Under the pieces are notes generated by a model. It searched no databases. It was not told where the DNA came from and saw only the letters and a list, made by a program, of their open reading frames with translations. Position numbers and translations under genes: made by a program. Below, piece by piece: positions 11,601-22,206 of a stretch of DNA of 64,000 bases (position 1 is the first letter of the stretch; every line of letters starts with the position of its first letter). The DNA is from Tranzscheliella williamsii (taxonomy: Eukaryota; Basidiomycota; Ustilaginomycetes; Ustilaginales; Ustilaginaceae): NCBI GenBank assembly GCA_023212725.1, contig JALBYF010000079.1:1-64000 (forward strand), given 5' to 3'.

Positions 11601-12501
11601 TCGAGGAGGGTGAGGTCTTGCCGACTACTGGGCTGTCCCGCATGTCCCCCCACTTGTTCCTCTTAGGCATTGGGGTCTTGAGGGCCAATGACGATGCCGG
11701 ACTGCTGCTCGCTTCTGAAGACACCGGGCTATCAAACATACCAGCTGCATTCAAGCGGCTCTGCAGGGTCTTGCCCGCATATGGAGTTCTTGGGTCTTGT
11801 GTTGGCTTCACTGTAGGCGATGAGAAATGGACTGGCGAGGAGGTGGAGGACTGTGGGTCGGCAGCCTCTTGGAGACCTTGGAGAAGATGGGCGCCTGCTT
11901 GTCTCAAGAAACTTTCACTGAAAGAGGCATTGCTGTAGTCAAAGGTGCCAAGGCTAGACGCTACACTGTCGTTGGGACCCGTTGATGCCCTTGGCGAAGC
12001 ACGCGTGCCGCGCTTGCTGATAAACTTCGATCTGGAGGTAGAAGCATCTGGGCTCGGTGTCCATTTGGCAGCTGCGGAGGCCGAAGCGGGTGTCGCCGTA
12101 TGAGACTTTTGCGCGGACGTCGTACGTGTCGCTGGCGAGGAGAAAGAGGGCGGAGTCGATGAGCGAGCGGATATGGATGGTGCTTGGCGAGAGTTGGGCG
12201 CCGAAGGCCAGCGCTGGCTGATCGCGAGCTGCGGAAGGTCGTTGAGGGATGCATCAAAAAGCCCTGTGCCTGGCTGATGTTGGGTAAGGACATCGATACT
12301 GTGGTGCTCATAATCGACCGAAGATGCCGAAAGATCTGACAACCCGCTCTGGTCGGCCATGCTCGGCATCTTCCCACAGTTGTACAGCTGGGAGGATCGT
12401 GAAGCAGCCTGCTCCCCTGAGAAAGCAGATGGATGCCTCTTCGTGAGGATGGCTTGCAAGGAGATGAGGATGGTGGCAGGAAGAGCTCTTGCAAAGACCA
12501 T
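8659..12501 (-). CDS. Long Ser-rich, C-terminal coiled-coil protein, unrecognised
   Basis: An uninterrupted minus-strand frame of about 1280 residues from the ATG at 12501. The first ~700 residues are Ser/Pro/Thr-rich and probably disordered, with basic patches such as TPMPKRNKWGDM. From about residue 780 to 1200 there is a long heptad-rich coiled coil dense in Glu, Arg, Leu and Gln. The tail is basic. This architecture is common in spindle-pole, microtubule-anchoring and septum proteins, but no diagnostic motif was recognised, so the function is unknown. The start is uncertain. ATGs at 12369 or 12360 would give 1237 or 1234 residues. Alternatively a phase-compatible GTGAGT...TTGCAAG intron (12488-12546) would join an exon at 12547-12602 to the main exon at 12487. 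The gene is divergent from MRD1. Confidence 0.65.
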   Translation of the reverse strand: MVFARALPATILISLQAILTKRHPSAFSGEQAASRSSQLYNCGKMPSMADQSGLSDLSASSVDYEHHSIDVLTQHQPGTGLFDASLNDLPQLAISQRWPSAPNSRQAPSISARSSTPPSFSSPATRTTSAQKSHTATPASASAAAKWTPSPDASTSRSKFISKRGTRASPRASTGPNDSVASSLGTFDYSNASFSESFLRQAGAHLLQGLQEAADPQSSTSSPVHFSSPTVKPTQDPRTPYAGKTLQSRLNAAGMFDSPVSSEASSSPASSLALKTPMPKRNKWGDMRDSPVVGKTSPSSSPSTQKPNEEEYIARAAEGGKAGVVDGNIEAPEKGADDGAAEAPAEEIVETEPSWHEGLSTVPEESYVDDLPPQLHDPDMADETSNSGHNRPHGLKSEMPSPSRSATPGSTRRDTDVGHSHFAQMQNLAASPLYSPAGSQPTPSPTFVSRHRLATPAKSPLSRMVTSSPASSNGTEDWGSPAGTTSSQHGAWPGSQASHFMTPGEKTERSLRSSTSSSTYASPVTAPYTPSASSQYDSAPSNTVGFTPAAPSSSAQQLQTDISAKASSSSPQSDFPPPAAPASPNTPSTMGRSPHRRQKSQSDGVLEAASPGSAVFNTPATSSSARSPTSLASFSVRHPNQPDDRPLPEALETPQWIPSTDGLEAVAKADISLGATDERASPSSASASSSTSERKQEGESLTKKVITDASAEQEQGKKPSLADASHQHWDSPSVARSSRMQLARIHKPGTPLRRSELLRLGDQHVPEFSAVTSVFDRLSAMHGAQVTSLSAQLKASTEHIEYLESVLGAKSDNEAHLLSTHAATTAQLDDVRSCLSQLSSQYEDLVADADAKDQEIAQLLADLRGRIGMRTANSNDERVEQLQAQLDEERRRAEVERRDHQVRVQALLNPQTSRNPSFTAASAGERAAEASGGIWLTEEELRKHVEEAKEQLRSALEKDFAIRTDMELAELRNQLERREALDASARQEEPAGKDAEREIEELTSEVDRRREELEELRSEVDGLTAQREAAEERVQQLEEELAGQRESADTSAEVHRLATELEERDDRVDRLEETLSLTQARLAAVTSQQEELEAEAAAARAELRDSQSQLEAAQTDRDALHAECREAHSRVRELERHVLTLESRRADSAATVTEGGGSTEPAGSGSLALERKVAGLTLELVKLQKANEALQADNVSFSIALSAKQLELGMVKRNARFALKRPSTASTAAHVPAQHGTDAADKENTPPARPNHTRQHARQLLAERSARPPTAPRHRAALTS

Positions 12502-12869
12502 GGTCCAACACCATTTGAGATTAACAATCTGACAGCCTCCACTCACCCAAAATCACGCTTGTTGGTCGTGTCGGATCTTAGCGCGTAGCCTCGCCTCTCC
12601 ATCACGTGCCTCTCCGCCAACGAAATTTTTGTGAAAAATGCAAAAAAAAGCCGTGGAAAAGCAGAAGAAAGTAGATTAAAGAGAGAACAGACCGACGCGC
12701 TGTCCTCTCTTCCCTTTCCACCTTGATACCAACCTCCCTTGATTCCAAGTCGCTCCTTTTGACGCTCTTCGGGCATCGATTTGACCAGAGCAAGAGCGGC
12801 TTGTCGCCGTCTCGACGCTGTCACACACACCCTACTCTCTCGTATACCACCGCTTGATCTGTAGGCAGC
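12502..12869. promoter_or_regulatory. Divergent intergenic region, coiled-coil gene / MRD1
   Basis: About 370 bases between two divergently read genes, so it should carry both promoters. It may also contain a short first coding exon of the minus-strand gene (12547-12602, start at 12602). A pyrimidine-rich stretch runs near 12700-12725. No further element was recognised. Confidence 0.4.
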
Positions 12870-15683
12870 ATGTCTCGTCTCATGGTGAGGGGCTTACCCT
12901 CCTACCTGACCGATGCGAGGCTTCGCGAGCACTTTTCGCAGAAGGGTGCCGTGACCGATGTCAAGCTCATGCGCAGGCCGGACGGGACCTCGCGCAAGTT
13001 TGGCTTTGTCGGCTACAGGGACGAGGCTGAGGCGCAAGAAGCGCTCCAGTACTTCAACCGCACTTTTATCGACACATCGCGCATCTCGGTCGAACTGGCC
13101 AGGAAGATTGGCGATGAAGAGCTCAACAAGCAGCGCGAAGAACGCAGGAACAAGCGCAAAGCTGACGACTCTACCGACCCATCTACATCGAGCGGGACGC
13201 AAAGCAAATCTGCACGTGTCGATGTCGCCGTCCCGCCGCAGGAGAAGAAGGAGAAGAGCAAGAAAAAGGGCTCGGTATCGTTCGAGGAGTTCATGTCTGT
13301 GATGCAACCCAAGTCCAAAAGGAAAGCGTGGCAGAACGAAGATGCGCCTCCCGAGCAGACCATGGCGGACATCACCGCCCCGCTTGACGCGATACAGAAG
13401 AAAGCCGACAAGAAAGCCAAGAAAGCCAAAGCAGCCGCAGAAGCGGAAGCCGCCTCCCAGGCCAGCGCAATCGCAGCCGACGATGAGGACGGCGACCAGC
13501 AGAACGAGGCGGACACGGTCGCCAACGATGTCGGACTCACCGACGAAGAGTACATGCGTCTCCGCATGAAGCACAAGGTCGGCACCGATCTGGACGCTAC
13601 CGCCGAGCCGGTCCAGCCATTCGAACAGTCGGACGACGAAGAGCCCAAAGCAGCCGGCGCTGCTGCTGATGATTCCGAGTCGGACGACGACGAGGAGCTC
13701 GACGCCGAGCTCGAGGCCAAGCAGGAAACGCAGCGCAAGAAGGCCGAGCAGGCTGCGCTCAAAGACCAGCAGATCGTCGATCAGATCATGGAGTCCGGCC
13801 GACTTTTTGTCCGCAATCTGCCCTATGCAGCTACGCAGGACGACATCATGGCTTTCTTCGAGAGCTTCGGCACTGTATGCCAGGTGAGTAGTACGACCGC
13901 CGCCCCGGCAGCGCGGCGGGCGATGGTGGTCTGGCAAGGCGGCAACATGATGACCCATTGTATAGGGACAGCAGAGCTTTATGCCATGTTGATCGAATAC
14001 TGGAACTAGATAGTAAATAATTCTTTTCTGATCCGCTATGCCATCGGCCCACCATCGCTCGGCCCAGCTAACCTTGTCGCACACGTCAAGCTGTATGCTG
14101 CAGGAACAGCGGACTGACCTCTAACCTCTGATCTCTTTGCGAATCGCGAACAGGTCCACATCCCCGTTGACAGGCAGACCAAGGCGCCGAAAGGGCTCGC
14201 ATTTGTCAGCTTCTCTGACCCGGCGCATGCGCTGGCGGCGTACCGCGCCAAGGACGGCTCGACGTTCCAGGGGCGGCTGCTCCACCTTATCCCGGCCGTC
14301 CGCAAGGATGCGCCCAAGGAGGGGGACAAGAAGGAGACGCTGAAGCAGGCGCGCGCCGAGCAGAAGAAGCAGGAGGCCGGCCGCGACTTTAACTGGTCGA
14401 TGCTCTACATGTCGTCGGACGCCGTGGCGTCGTCCATTGCCGACCGGCTGGGGGTGTCCAAGTCGGACGTGCTGAATCCGTCGGCCGACGGCGGGCGCGA
14501 CAATGCGGCGGTCCGGCTGGCGCTCGCCGAGACGCGCATCATCCAGGAGACCAAGGAGTTTTTCGCCCAGGAAGGCATCAATGTGGATGCGTTTAACAGC
14601 GGCGGCGACAAGTCTGACGCCAAGCGTGCGCGCTCGGACACGACGATGCTGGTCAAAAACATCCCCTACGGCACCGCGGTGGAAGAAATCCAGAAGCTCT
14701 TCGAGGAGCACGGCGAGGTGGACAAGGTGCTCATCCCGCCGTCTGGCACGATTGCGCTGGTGGAGATGCCGACCGTTTCCGAGGCGCGGCTCGCCTTCCG
14801 CGCCGTGGCGTACAAGCGCTTCAAGGGCGGCATCCTCTACCTGGAGAAGGCGCCCGTCGGGCTCTTTTCCGGCGGCGCCGAGGGGGCCAAGGCAATCAAG
14901 CAGGCGCCGATGGTGGGCAAGACGATCGCGGCGCATCCCAAGAGCGATCTGGTGTCCGGCGAGGCGGATGGCGAGGCGGCAGAGGGTGCGACGCTGTATG
15001 TCAAGAATCTCTCCTTCGCCACCACCGACGAGCGGTTGGCGGCGGCGTTTGGGGGGTTGTCGGGCTATGTGTTTGCGCGGGTGCAGACCAAGCCGGATGT
15101 GCGGCGTGCTGGTGCGCGGCTTTCGATGGGGTACGGGTTTGTGGGCTTCCGCACTGCGGACGCGGCGCGCGCGGCGCACGCTGCCCTCGACGGCCGCGTC
15201 CTGGACGGCCACACGCTCGCCGTCAGCTTCGCGCGCCGCAACCCCGACACCCCCACCACCGCACCCCCCGCCGGCACCACCAAGATTCTCGTAAAGAACC
15301 TCCCCTTCGAAGCATCCAAGCGCGACCTCCGCGAGCTCTTTGCTGCCCACGGCCAGCTGCGCTCCGTCCGCCTGCCCAAGAAATTCGACGCCTCGACCCG
15401 CGGCTTCGGCTTCGTCGAGTACACTACCCCCCGCGAGGCCGCCGCCGCCTTCGCCGCCCTCCAGCACACCCACCTCCTCGGTCGCCACCTCGTCCTCCAG
15501 TGGTCCGCCACCCCCACTGACCCCGCCGCTTCCGTCTCGCTCCAGCGCGCAAAGACAAAACACGCCTTCGCACCCACCGCCCAAGACGCCCCCGCGCGCC
15601 GCATCAGGCTCTCCCACGACGACATCACCGCCGCCGCACGCAACCAAGCCCGCACCCGCGACGACGCCAACGACGACGACTAG
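12870..15683 (+). CDS. MRD1: Multiple RRM protein Mrd1 (pre-rRNA processing)
   Basis: Two exons: 12870-13883 and 14154-15683, giving 847 residues. The donor CAG|GTGAGT and acceptor GAACAG|GTC join in phase 0 in the middle of RRM2 (FFESFGTVCQ then VHIPVDRQTK). CTAACCT near 14121 is a good branch site. The protein has five RNA-recognition motifs: near the N-terminus (SRLMVRGLPSYLTDARLREH), around 310-395, around 503-575 (TMLVKNIPYGT), around 620-700 (ATLYVKNLSFATTDERL), and around 730-805 (TKILVKNLPFEASKRDLREL). Long acidic/Lys-rich linkers separate the first two. This is the layout of yeast Mrd1 and human RBM19, nucleolar proteins needed for early cleavages of the 35S pre-rRNA that release the 18S rRNA. 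Confidence 0.95.
13884..14153 (+). other. Spliceosomal intron of MRD1
   Basis: A 270-base intron with donor GTGAGTA, candidate branch site CTAAC at 14121-14125 and acceptor GCGAACAG. Reading through it gives an in-frame stop at about 14007, and removing it restores a continuous RRM2. It is the longest coding-region intron seen here apart from that of eL21. Confidence 0.9.
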
Positions 15684-16010
15684 CCCCTCTCTTCCCCCCC
15701 TCCGTTTGGATTTCCCGACCGCATCCGTCCTCACTGTATACTACGGCATCTCACTGCATCTGCACTGCAACCTGCGCATTCGCTACGGCACCCTTTCCCC
15801 CGCATCGGCCTCGCCCTTGTATCCGGCTGCGCCAGTTTCGTTCGTCTAATCACACGCGGGTGGGTCGCTAATATGGCCAATGGGCAGACAAGAGTGACCA
15901 AAAATACAGACGTTAGGGGAGTTCGTCGCAGGTCGTTAGGGTCACGCTACGCTGCCGTGCGGGGCGGAGCGAGCAAGCACGCAGATGGGATGAGCGCCTG
16001 TGGCGACGGG
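15684..16010. other. Convergent 3' region, MRD1 / ARMT1
   Basis: About 330 bases between two converging genes, expected to hold both 3' UTRs and polyadenylation sites. No coding region or structured RNA is evident. Confidence 0.5.
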
Positions 16011-17823
16011 TTACTGCTGGCCAAAGCTGACGGGCTTGCCTGGGCGGCCGTCCGAGAGCAGCACAACGGCATACTTGCCGCTGATCCTCCAGCCGGGCTC
16101 GGAACTGTCGAGCTGGTTCGAGACGTCTTCGGGGACACCAACGACGACGTCCGACTTGATGGTTCGAAGCGAGGCGACCGGTGGAGCGCCGTCTTCGCTG
16201 GCAAGTGGGCCGATGGCCATGTCAAAGGGTGTGTCGCTCGGCGCCTGGCAATCGTAGGTCAGTTTGCGGTGATTGAGATCGCCCTTGAAGAGAACCAGAT
16301 CCGACTCGGAGAGTTCCAAAAACAGATCAGGCGCTTCCTGCGAGATGCTCCAGAAGGTGTAGCCGGTGCACCAGAAAGCGTGCTGCTCGTAGACCCACTG
16401 CCCCTTGCGCTCGTAGTCCTTCCATCGCTGTCCCATCAGCTTGAGCGACTGGACGTCGGCGTCCGAGACTTGCGAAAAGAGCGAGCCGTAGAGCATCGAG
16501 TTGAGAAGCCAGTCCCAGTCCTTTCGCGTAACGTCCGAGACAAACCAGGCAAAGCGCTTGCCGTGAAAGTGGATCTCGCTGGCGATCCCCGACTGGATGA
16601 GCCAGTCGGCGTAGACGCAGTCGCAGTAGAGTTCGAATCCGGCATTGTCAAGGATAAAGTCAATGCGACCGCCCTTCATGTTGGCAACCAGCTTCCAGAG
16701 CCGGTCGAGGTGATTGCCGAGGATGTTCTTCTCGGTGGCAGCAAGATGCTCGCCTCCGGTCGACTGGAGGTTCTTGATGTCCTCTTCGGTCATGTTGATG
16801 AGCAACGACAGGTCGGTTGCGTTGCCCCAGAGGCAAACCTGGGTAAGCTCGTGGAAGATCAGCTCTCGGGCCTTGAGCTTCTCATCCTCCGAGGCGCCGG
16901 CTTCGTAGGCAAAGGGCTCAGCGAACCGGGTCGAGAGCTCAAAGACCGCCGTTCCGGACCGGGAGAAGGTGTCGCACTTCTGGCGGAAAAAGACGTCGTA
17001 GTCCTTCCAGTACTTGGAGATACTAAAGCACTCATGCAATCGACGGTACTTGTAGGCTTCGGCAAAGAGCCAAGGCGCGTTCATAAAGTCCTTTCCTCGG
17101 AAAAAGCGGGCAATCTCCTTGTTCCACAGGGGAATGTCTCCCTCGCCGTCATCGACAATAGGTCGTAGCTTGGCATTTTTCTGCAGATCCTCCATCAAGA
17201 TCTGCATGCGCTCGATACACTTGGCGAGGTCGAGGATCTTTTCCTCTTCATATTGCTCATTGAGCGTCCTGATGACATCATCTACGGCCTTGCCTAGGAT
17301 GGTGGGCAGACGCTTGCCCATGGTTTCCTGCGAGGAACGAATTACGGGGGACAGGGTCAGCCGCCAGCTCGATGGGAATCATGTGCAGAGCTGCGCTACG
17401 AGAGCACAGGAGAGCGCTCCTGCAGTGTGCGAAGACTTACGTGAGCAAAAGAAAACTCATGGTAACCACGGTAGGCGGGCCACGGCGGGTTGTTGGGGTC
17501 CACCTGACAGTAAGGCAAGCAAGGAGATGGCCATTTGCGTCAGTACTGACGTGCGCAATTAATGAACTCCACTACAGCAACTGCGGGCTACTCACTCTCG
17601 AAGGTGTACGGGCATATTGCTGCAGCCGAAAAAAGAGATGGAGACGAGAAAGTGGTGGGCGGGGAGGCATTAGTTGCTGTCACACGAATCTGGAGCGTGG
17701 CAGGTATCTGTCTAGGCCACTTACAGCAGCACCGCCGAACCCCTGCTTCTTGGGAGGCAGATTGCCGAGATTGAGGACCGTCCTGGCAGCAGGCTTAGCG
17801 GAGGGATGACTACGGTCGACCAT
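16011..17823 (-). CDS. Damage-control phosphatase ARMT1 family (DUF89)
   Basis: Four exons on the minus strand: 17725-17823, 17596-17619, 17441-17503 and 16011-17327, all joined in phase 0 (donors GTAAGT, GTGAGT, GTAAGT), giving about 500 residues. The main exon carries the DUF89 signatures KRLPTILGKAVDDV, SRTGTAVFELSTRFAEP-like SGTAVFELSTRFAEPF, the metal-site motif FILDNAGFELYCD, and LFKGDLNHRKLTYD near the C-terminus. Family members (yeast YMR027W/Hrt2, human ARMT1) are metal-dependent phosphatases acting on damaged or unwanted sugar phosphates such as fructose-1-phosphate; a carboxyl-methyltransferase activity was also proposed. The 63-base exon supplies RGYHEFSFAH, matching the usual family start before the phosphatase domain. 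The first exon and the 24-base second exon are less secure than the rest because family N-termini vary. Confidence 0.88.
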
Positions 17824-19076
17824 TGTGGGGTCGTGACGTCTAAGGCAGCAGTGGGAAGGGCTGCGGTGGGAAGGACGGGGAAGGGTTGCGGTGGAAGGAC
17901 GGGGAAAGGATACAGAGGTCACAAAGATGAGAAGCGGATGAGGATGAAGGCAGGAGGACAAGAGGGGAGACCACCAGACAGGCACAGACAAGGGGGCGCG
18001 GTGGAAGAAGTGTTCCTGGAGGGCATGAGCGGAGGACGGACGGGTCCTTCTTCCAGCACGGGCATTGGACCAGCTTAGATCCGCCGCCAAGGCCGGTGGC
18101 CAGCGCTGTGGACCTTAGCGTTAGTTAGTCAATTAGACTGCCTTTACTAGTCCCAGTCGCAGTCTGGCCAACAAAGTAGCACAGCAGACTAGACTTGCGA
18201 AAAGGGACTACAGCTTGGCTTGGCTAAGGCTGCAGAAACGTGAGCAAGTCGATTGGGTGTGGAGTTTCGAGGGATCGGTGTGCGCGATGATATGGTCCAT
18301 GCATCTCACGATGGCTTGTCGCACCCTGATCCAATCTGCGTGATCTCTGCTGTGCGATCTGTGCTGTGTGATTTCTGCAGTGCGCGGGGCGGCCGAAGGC
18401 GGAGAGGTGTCCGCATCGAAACGGGCTTAGCATCGCAGATCGCAATCGAATTCGTATCGCCCTTGCCCATTTCGAACGATAGCCGCGACTGATTGTAATC
18501 TGTCAATGGCGCCCGGTTGCTCGCGCTTTTCATTACAATGTGCGCTCCCAGCTATTCAGGGTTCGCGCGGCTCGGGGTCGGTGTGGTGCGCGCGCTGTCG
18601 TCATGCCCAACCCCGAATTCTGGGCTCCGACAAGGCGCAGGTGCCCGCTCTTTCGTGCGTAGACGGCAGGCCCACTTCGCATAAGCACTGAACCCTTCTG
18701 CAAAGTCGAGCCACGCTGCAAGTCGGCAAGATCCGAACTTCCACCTTGAACCTCACAGGCTCCTGCTTCTCTCCAGCCCGCTTGCCTACTAGCCCGATCT
18801 ACAAGCTCGATCTACGATGAACTGGATCCAACGATGCTGATGCGGGTTGACCAAGGGTTGGGCCCGTCCACTGCCCGCCTTGTTAAGCCCTAAAAAGTGT
18901 GAGCAGTAGAACTCGGTTTGCGTCTCGACAGGCAACAAAGTCACAGACGTACGGCACCGTTCGTCGTAGTAACGGCATGGACAGTCGAAGTGTGGGTTGT
19001 GAGTGCCGATCGGCACGTGCTGGTATCATTTCGTTCCAGTAGGATGTTGCGTGCGGAAGTGTGCGCCTAGGCAGGA
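17824..19076. other. Long intergenic region, ARMT1 promoter / SFT2 3' side
   Basis: About 1.25 kb with no supportable gene. It should contain the promoter of the ARMT1-like gene at its left end and the 3' UTR of SFT2 at its right end. A G/A-rich stretch lies near 17850-18000, and a 14-base tandem repeat lies at 18338-18379. No tRNA, promoter motif or other element was recognised with confidence. Confidence 0.5.
18338..18379. repeat. 14-base tandem repeat, three imperfect copies
   Basis: Three consecutive copies are seen: GCGTGATCTCTGCT, GTGCGATCTGTGCT and GTGTGATTTCTGCA. They lie in intergenic DNA with no adjacent gene. Function unknown. Confidence 0.75.
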
Positions 19077-19816
19077 TCAAATGGGTAGCAACGAGGCGCC
19101 TCCGCGGAGCAGCATGCTTCCGCCGTAGCGCAGCGTGGTAACACCGCCGGGAAAGTAGGCGGCTAGGTAGGTGACCAGGGCGCCGATCTGGACAATGGCG
19201 AAGACGAGCGTCGGTATCATCTTTCTCGGCCCGACCGCAAAGTAGATGGTCAGGGCAAGCGAAGAGAAGTAGGCCAAGGAGAACGGCAGCCGTTCTTTGG
19301 AGCAGATGTGCTTCAGATGGGTCACCGGGCCCGACAAAACCGAGAATCCGATCATGAAAAGCATACTGCCTAACGAAAACGCCAGCGCGAACTTTTGCGG
19401 CCGTAAGGCGAGAATGGGCGGCGAGAGGAAGAGGAAGCTGAAGAAAAAGCAGACAGCAGCACCGGCTATACACGCTAGGAAGCCCAGGAATCTGTCGTGT
19501 CGTGCAATCGAGCGACGCAAAGCGGAGAAGCGCGGTGGCGGTTAGTCTAGGTAACCGAGACGAAACCCGACCGTCTTTGCACAGGGCAGCAGCCAACCTA
19601 CCTTTCCCATCGACTCAAGCTTAGAAAGGCCTCCTCCTCGTTGGTGCGCTCATTGGACCGCAGCGGCACATAGCCTGAGATGCTGCTGGTGATCGTGGAC
19701 AGATAGCTTGGTGTCCCACTTGCCGCCTGGGGAGTAGAATCGTCGGTCCGCCCTCGTGCCCAGCGGAAGCCGGATAGTTCCGAGCGGTAATTCGACTCGG
19801 TGCCACCGCCCGCCAT
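19077..19816 (-). CDS. SFT2: Vesicle transport protein SFT2
   Basis: Two exons, 19602-19816 and 19077-19491, give 209 residues, close to the 215 of yeast Sft2. The intron (donor G|GTAGGT, branch GACTAAC, acceptor CGACAG) is phase 2 and rebuilds SRWERFLGFLACIAG, the family hallmark at the start of the first membrane segment. Four hydrophobic segments follow, including LAFSLGSMLFMIGFSVLSGP and LAYFSSLALTIYFAVG. Sft2 is a tetraspanning Golgi membrane protein that acts with the syntaxin Sed5 in fusion of endosome-derived vesicles with the Golgi. The start at 19816 (MAGGGTESNYRSELSGFRW) is chosen because the protein then has the usual short cytosolic N-terminus. It is divergent from CCT6. Confidence 0.92.
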
Positions 19817-20355
19817 CCTAAATCTCTTCGACAGTAGTCTTGCCAACGGAGTGACAAGAAGAAGATGAGGGTGGGAGTAATACGTAGATAGAGGATGTCG
19901 CAACCGCGAGCAAGCGCGTACTGAGGTGGAGTTGGCATTCCTACATTGGAAGTGAGATTGCGTGTTGAAAGTGTATTGTCTCGTCCGAGTGAAGGATAAA
20001 GCTGCGCGTGAAGAAAACAAAGGTTCCTCGTCCTTCGCTCGCGCAGCCAGTCAGAAGAAAGTTGGCCAGTGAGTGCACGGCGGCGAGCAGCGATCGTGCG
20101 CAGTTTGCACCCAAAGACCAACACTGCCGCTCGTCCAAGCCAACTGCTTTGGTCTTCCACAACGCACTGCACAGCGACGACGCTCATCACCTTCGTACTA
20201 TTGAGAAATAGTCGTTCTGCTGTTGTTGGATTTGCCGGCTGCTATCGCATCGACCTTCCGGACCCTTGCCGACCCCGACGTGCCCAGGCGCCTCTGAAGT
20301 GTAGACCGCAACTGCTTTCTCTTGGCCTCCTGAGCCAGCAAGACGCGGTGTAAAG
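19817..20355. promoter_or_regulatory. Divergent promoter region SFT2 / CCT6
   Basis: About 540 bases between oppositely read genes, so both promoters and leaders should lie here. Short reading frames on both strands show no family resemblance. No specific motif is asserted. Confidence 0.4.
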
Positions 20356-22059
20356 ATGTCGGCGATCGAGCTGATCAACCCCAGAGCCGAGTCTGTGCGA
20401 CGGACGCAGGCTTTGCAGGTCAACACGGCGGGTGCCATCGGCCTCGCCCAGGTGGTGCGCTCCAACCTCGGCCCGCGCGGCACCATCAAGATGCTGGTCG
20501 ACGGCTCGGGCAATCTCAAGATGACCAAGGACGGCAAGGTGCTGTTGACCGAGATGCAGATCCAGAACCCGACGGCCGCCATGATTGCACGCACCGCCGT
20601 CGCGCAGGACGAGCAGTGTGGAGACGGCACCACCTCGGTCGTCTTGCTCGTCGGCGAGCTGCTCAAGCAGGCCGAGCGGTATATCCAGGAGGGCGTCCAT
20701 CCGCGCGTCATCAGCGAGGGCTTCGACGTGGCCAAGACCGGCGCGCTCAAGTTTCTAGAAGCCTTCAAGAAGAGCCCCGAGATGGACCGCGCGATGCTCG
20801 TTTCGGTCGCCACCACCTCGCTCTCCACCAAACTGCATTCGAAGCTGGCGACGCAGCTGGCCAGCGACATTGTCGACGCCGTGTTGGCCATCAAGCCCGC
20901 CACCACCACCAGCATCGAGGTGCCGGCGCCGACGCCCGACGGCAGCAGCGAGAGCGTCTCCGAGTGGAACATCAAGGACCCCATCGACCTGCACATGGTC
21001 GAGGTAATGAAGATGCAGCACAAGACCGAAACCGAGACACAGCTGGTTCGCGGCCTGGTGCTCGACCACGGCGCGCGCCATGCCGACATGCCCAAGCGCG
21101 TCGAAAACGCCTTCGTGCTGACGCTCAACGTCTCGCTAGAATACGAAAAGACCGAGGTCAACTCGGGATTCTTCTACTCGTCGGCGGACCAGCGCGAGAA
21201 GCTGGTGGAGAGCGAGCGACGCTTTGTGGATGCCAAGCTCAAGAAGATTGTCGAGCTCAAGCAGGCGGTCTGCGATGCGCCGACCGAGGGGTCGAGCGAG
21301 AAAAAGAAGAACTTTGTCATCTTCAACCAGAAGGGCATTGACCCCATGTCGCTCGACGTGCTGGCCAAGAACGGCATTCTGGCGCTGCGCCGGGCGAAGA
21401 GGAGGAATATGGAGCGGCTCCAGCTGTGCTGTGGCGGTGTGGCGCAGAACTCGGTGGACGAGTTGAGCGCAGAGGTGCTGGGCTATGCGGGGCTCGTCTA
21501 CGAACATACACTCGGCGAGGAAAAGTACACGTTTGTCGAAGAGTGTCGCGAGCCAAAGTCGGTTACCGTGCTGATCAAGGGGCCCAATGCGCACACCATG
21601 ACGCAGATTCAGGATGCGGTGCGCGACGGGCTGCGCTCGGTGAAGAATGCGATCGAGGACACTACGCTGGTGGCCGGTGGCGGTGCGTTTGAGATTGCCG
21701 CGGCGCATCATCTGGTCACCGAGCTGAAGCGCTCCGCCAAGGGTCGCGCCAAGCTCGGCGTGCAGGCGTTTGCCGACGCGATGCTGGTCATTCCCAAGAC
21801 GCTCGCCTCCAACTCGGGCTTCGATGTCCAGGACTGCCTCGTCGCCCTCCAGGACGAGGCCGCTGACGGCCACATTGTCGGCCTCGACGTCCACACCGGC
21901 GAGCCCATGGACCCCGTCTCCACCGGCGTCTGGGACAATTACCGCGTCAAGCGCCACATGCTCCACAGCAGCGCCGTCATCGCCTCCAACCTGCTCGCCG
22001 TCGACGAAATCCTCCGTGCCGGCCGCAGCTCGCTCAAAAACGAGGGCCCTATGGGCTAG
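20356..22059 (+). CDS. CCT6: T-complex protein 1 subunit zeta (CCT6)
   Basis: A 567-residue intronless group II chaperonin subunit. The N-terminus [20 protein letters not shown] is characteristic of the zeta subunit. Equatorial-domain ATP-binding motifs [11 protein letters not shown] and GDGTTS (residues 89-94) are intact, as is the C-terminal equatorial motif [11 protein letters not shown]. The apical domain lies between about residues 200 and 375. CCT/TRiC is the cytosolic two-ring chaperonin of eight different subunits that folds actin, tubulin and WD-repeat proteins. The length matches other fungal CCT6 proteins. The 3' end converges with the mitochondrial carrier gene. Confidence 0.97.
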   Translation: MSAIELINPRAESVRRTQALQVNTAGAIGLAQVVRSNLGPRGTIKMLVDGSGNLKMTKDGKVLLTEMQIQNPTAAMIARTAVAQDEQCGDGTTSVVLLVGELLKQAERYIQEGVHPRVISEGFDVAKTGALKFLEAFKKSPEMDRAMLVSVATTSLSTKLHSKLATQLASDIVDAVLAIKPATTTSIEVPAPTPDGSSESVSEWNIKDPIDLHMVEVMKMQHKTETETQLVRGLVLDHGARHADMPKRVENAFVLTLNVSLEYEKTEVNSGFFYSSADQREKLVESERRFVDAKLKKIVELKQAVCDAPTEGSSEKKKNFVIFNQKGIDPMSLDVLAKNGILALRRAKRRNMERLQLCCGGVAQNSVDELSAEVLGYAGLVYEHTLGEEKYTFVEECREPKSVTVLIKGPNAHTMTQIQDAVRDGLRSVKNAIEDTTLVAGGGAFEIAAAHHLVTELKRSAKGRAKLGVQAFADAMLVIPKTLASNSGFDVQDCLVALQDEAADGHIVGLDVHTGEPMDPVSTGVWDNYRVKRHMLHSSAVIASNLLAVDEILRAGRSSLKNEGPMG

Positions 22060-22206
22060 CTCTCCCCCCTCTTACCCCCGCGGCGGCCCTCTGTAACTGC
22101 TAGACTGTTCCCCTATCCCATCTTGTCATGCTATGCTTCTTCTCTGCGTTTCTAATGGCTGCGCTGCGATGGTGCGTGTAGGATAGGTGCGGTGGAATGC
22201 AGGGGT

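Noticed and set aside
14121..15734. 537-residue minus-strand open frame inside MRD1
   Set aside because: Opposite the RRM-coding exon and Gly/Val/Arg-rich; a composition artefact.
15873..17168. 431-residue plus-strand open frame opposite the ARMT1-like gene
   Set aside because: The minus strand carries the clear DUF89 protein; the plus frame has no recognisable domain.
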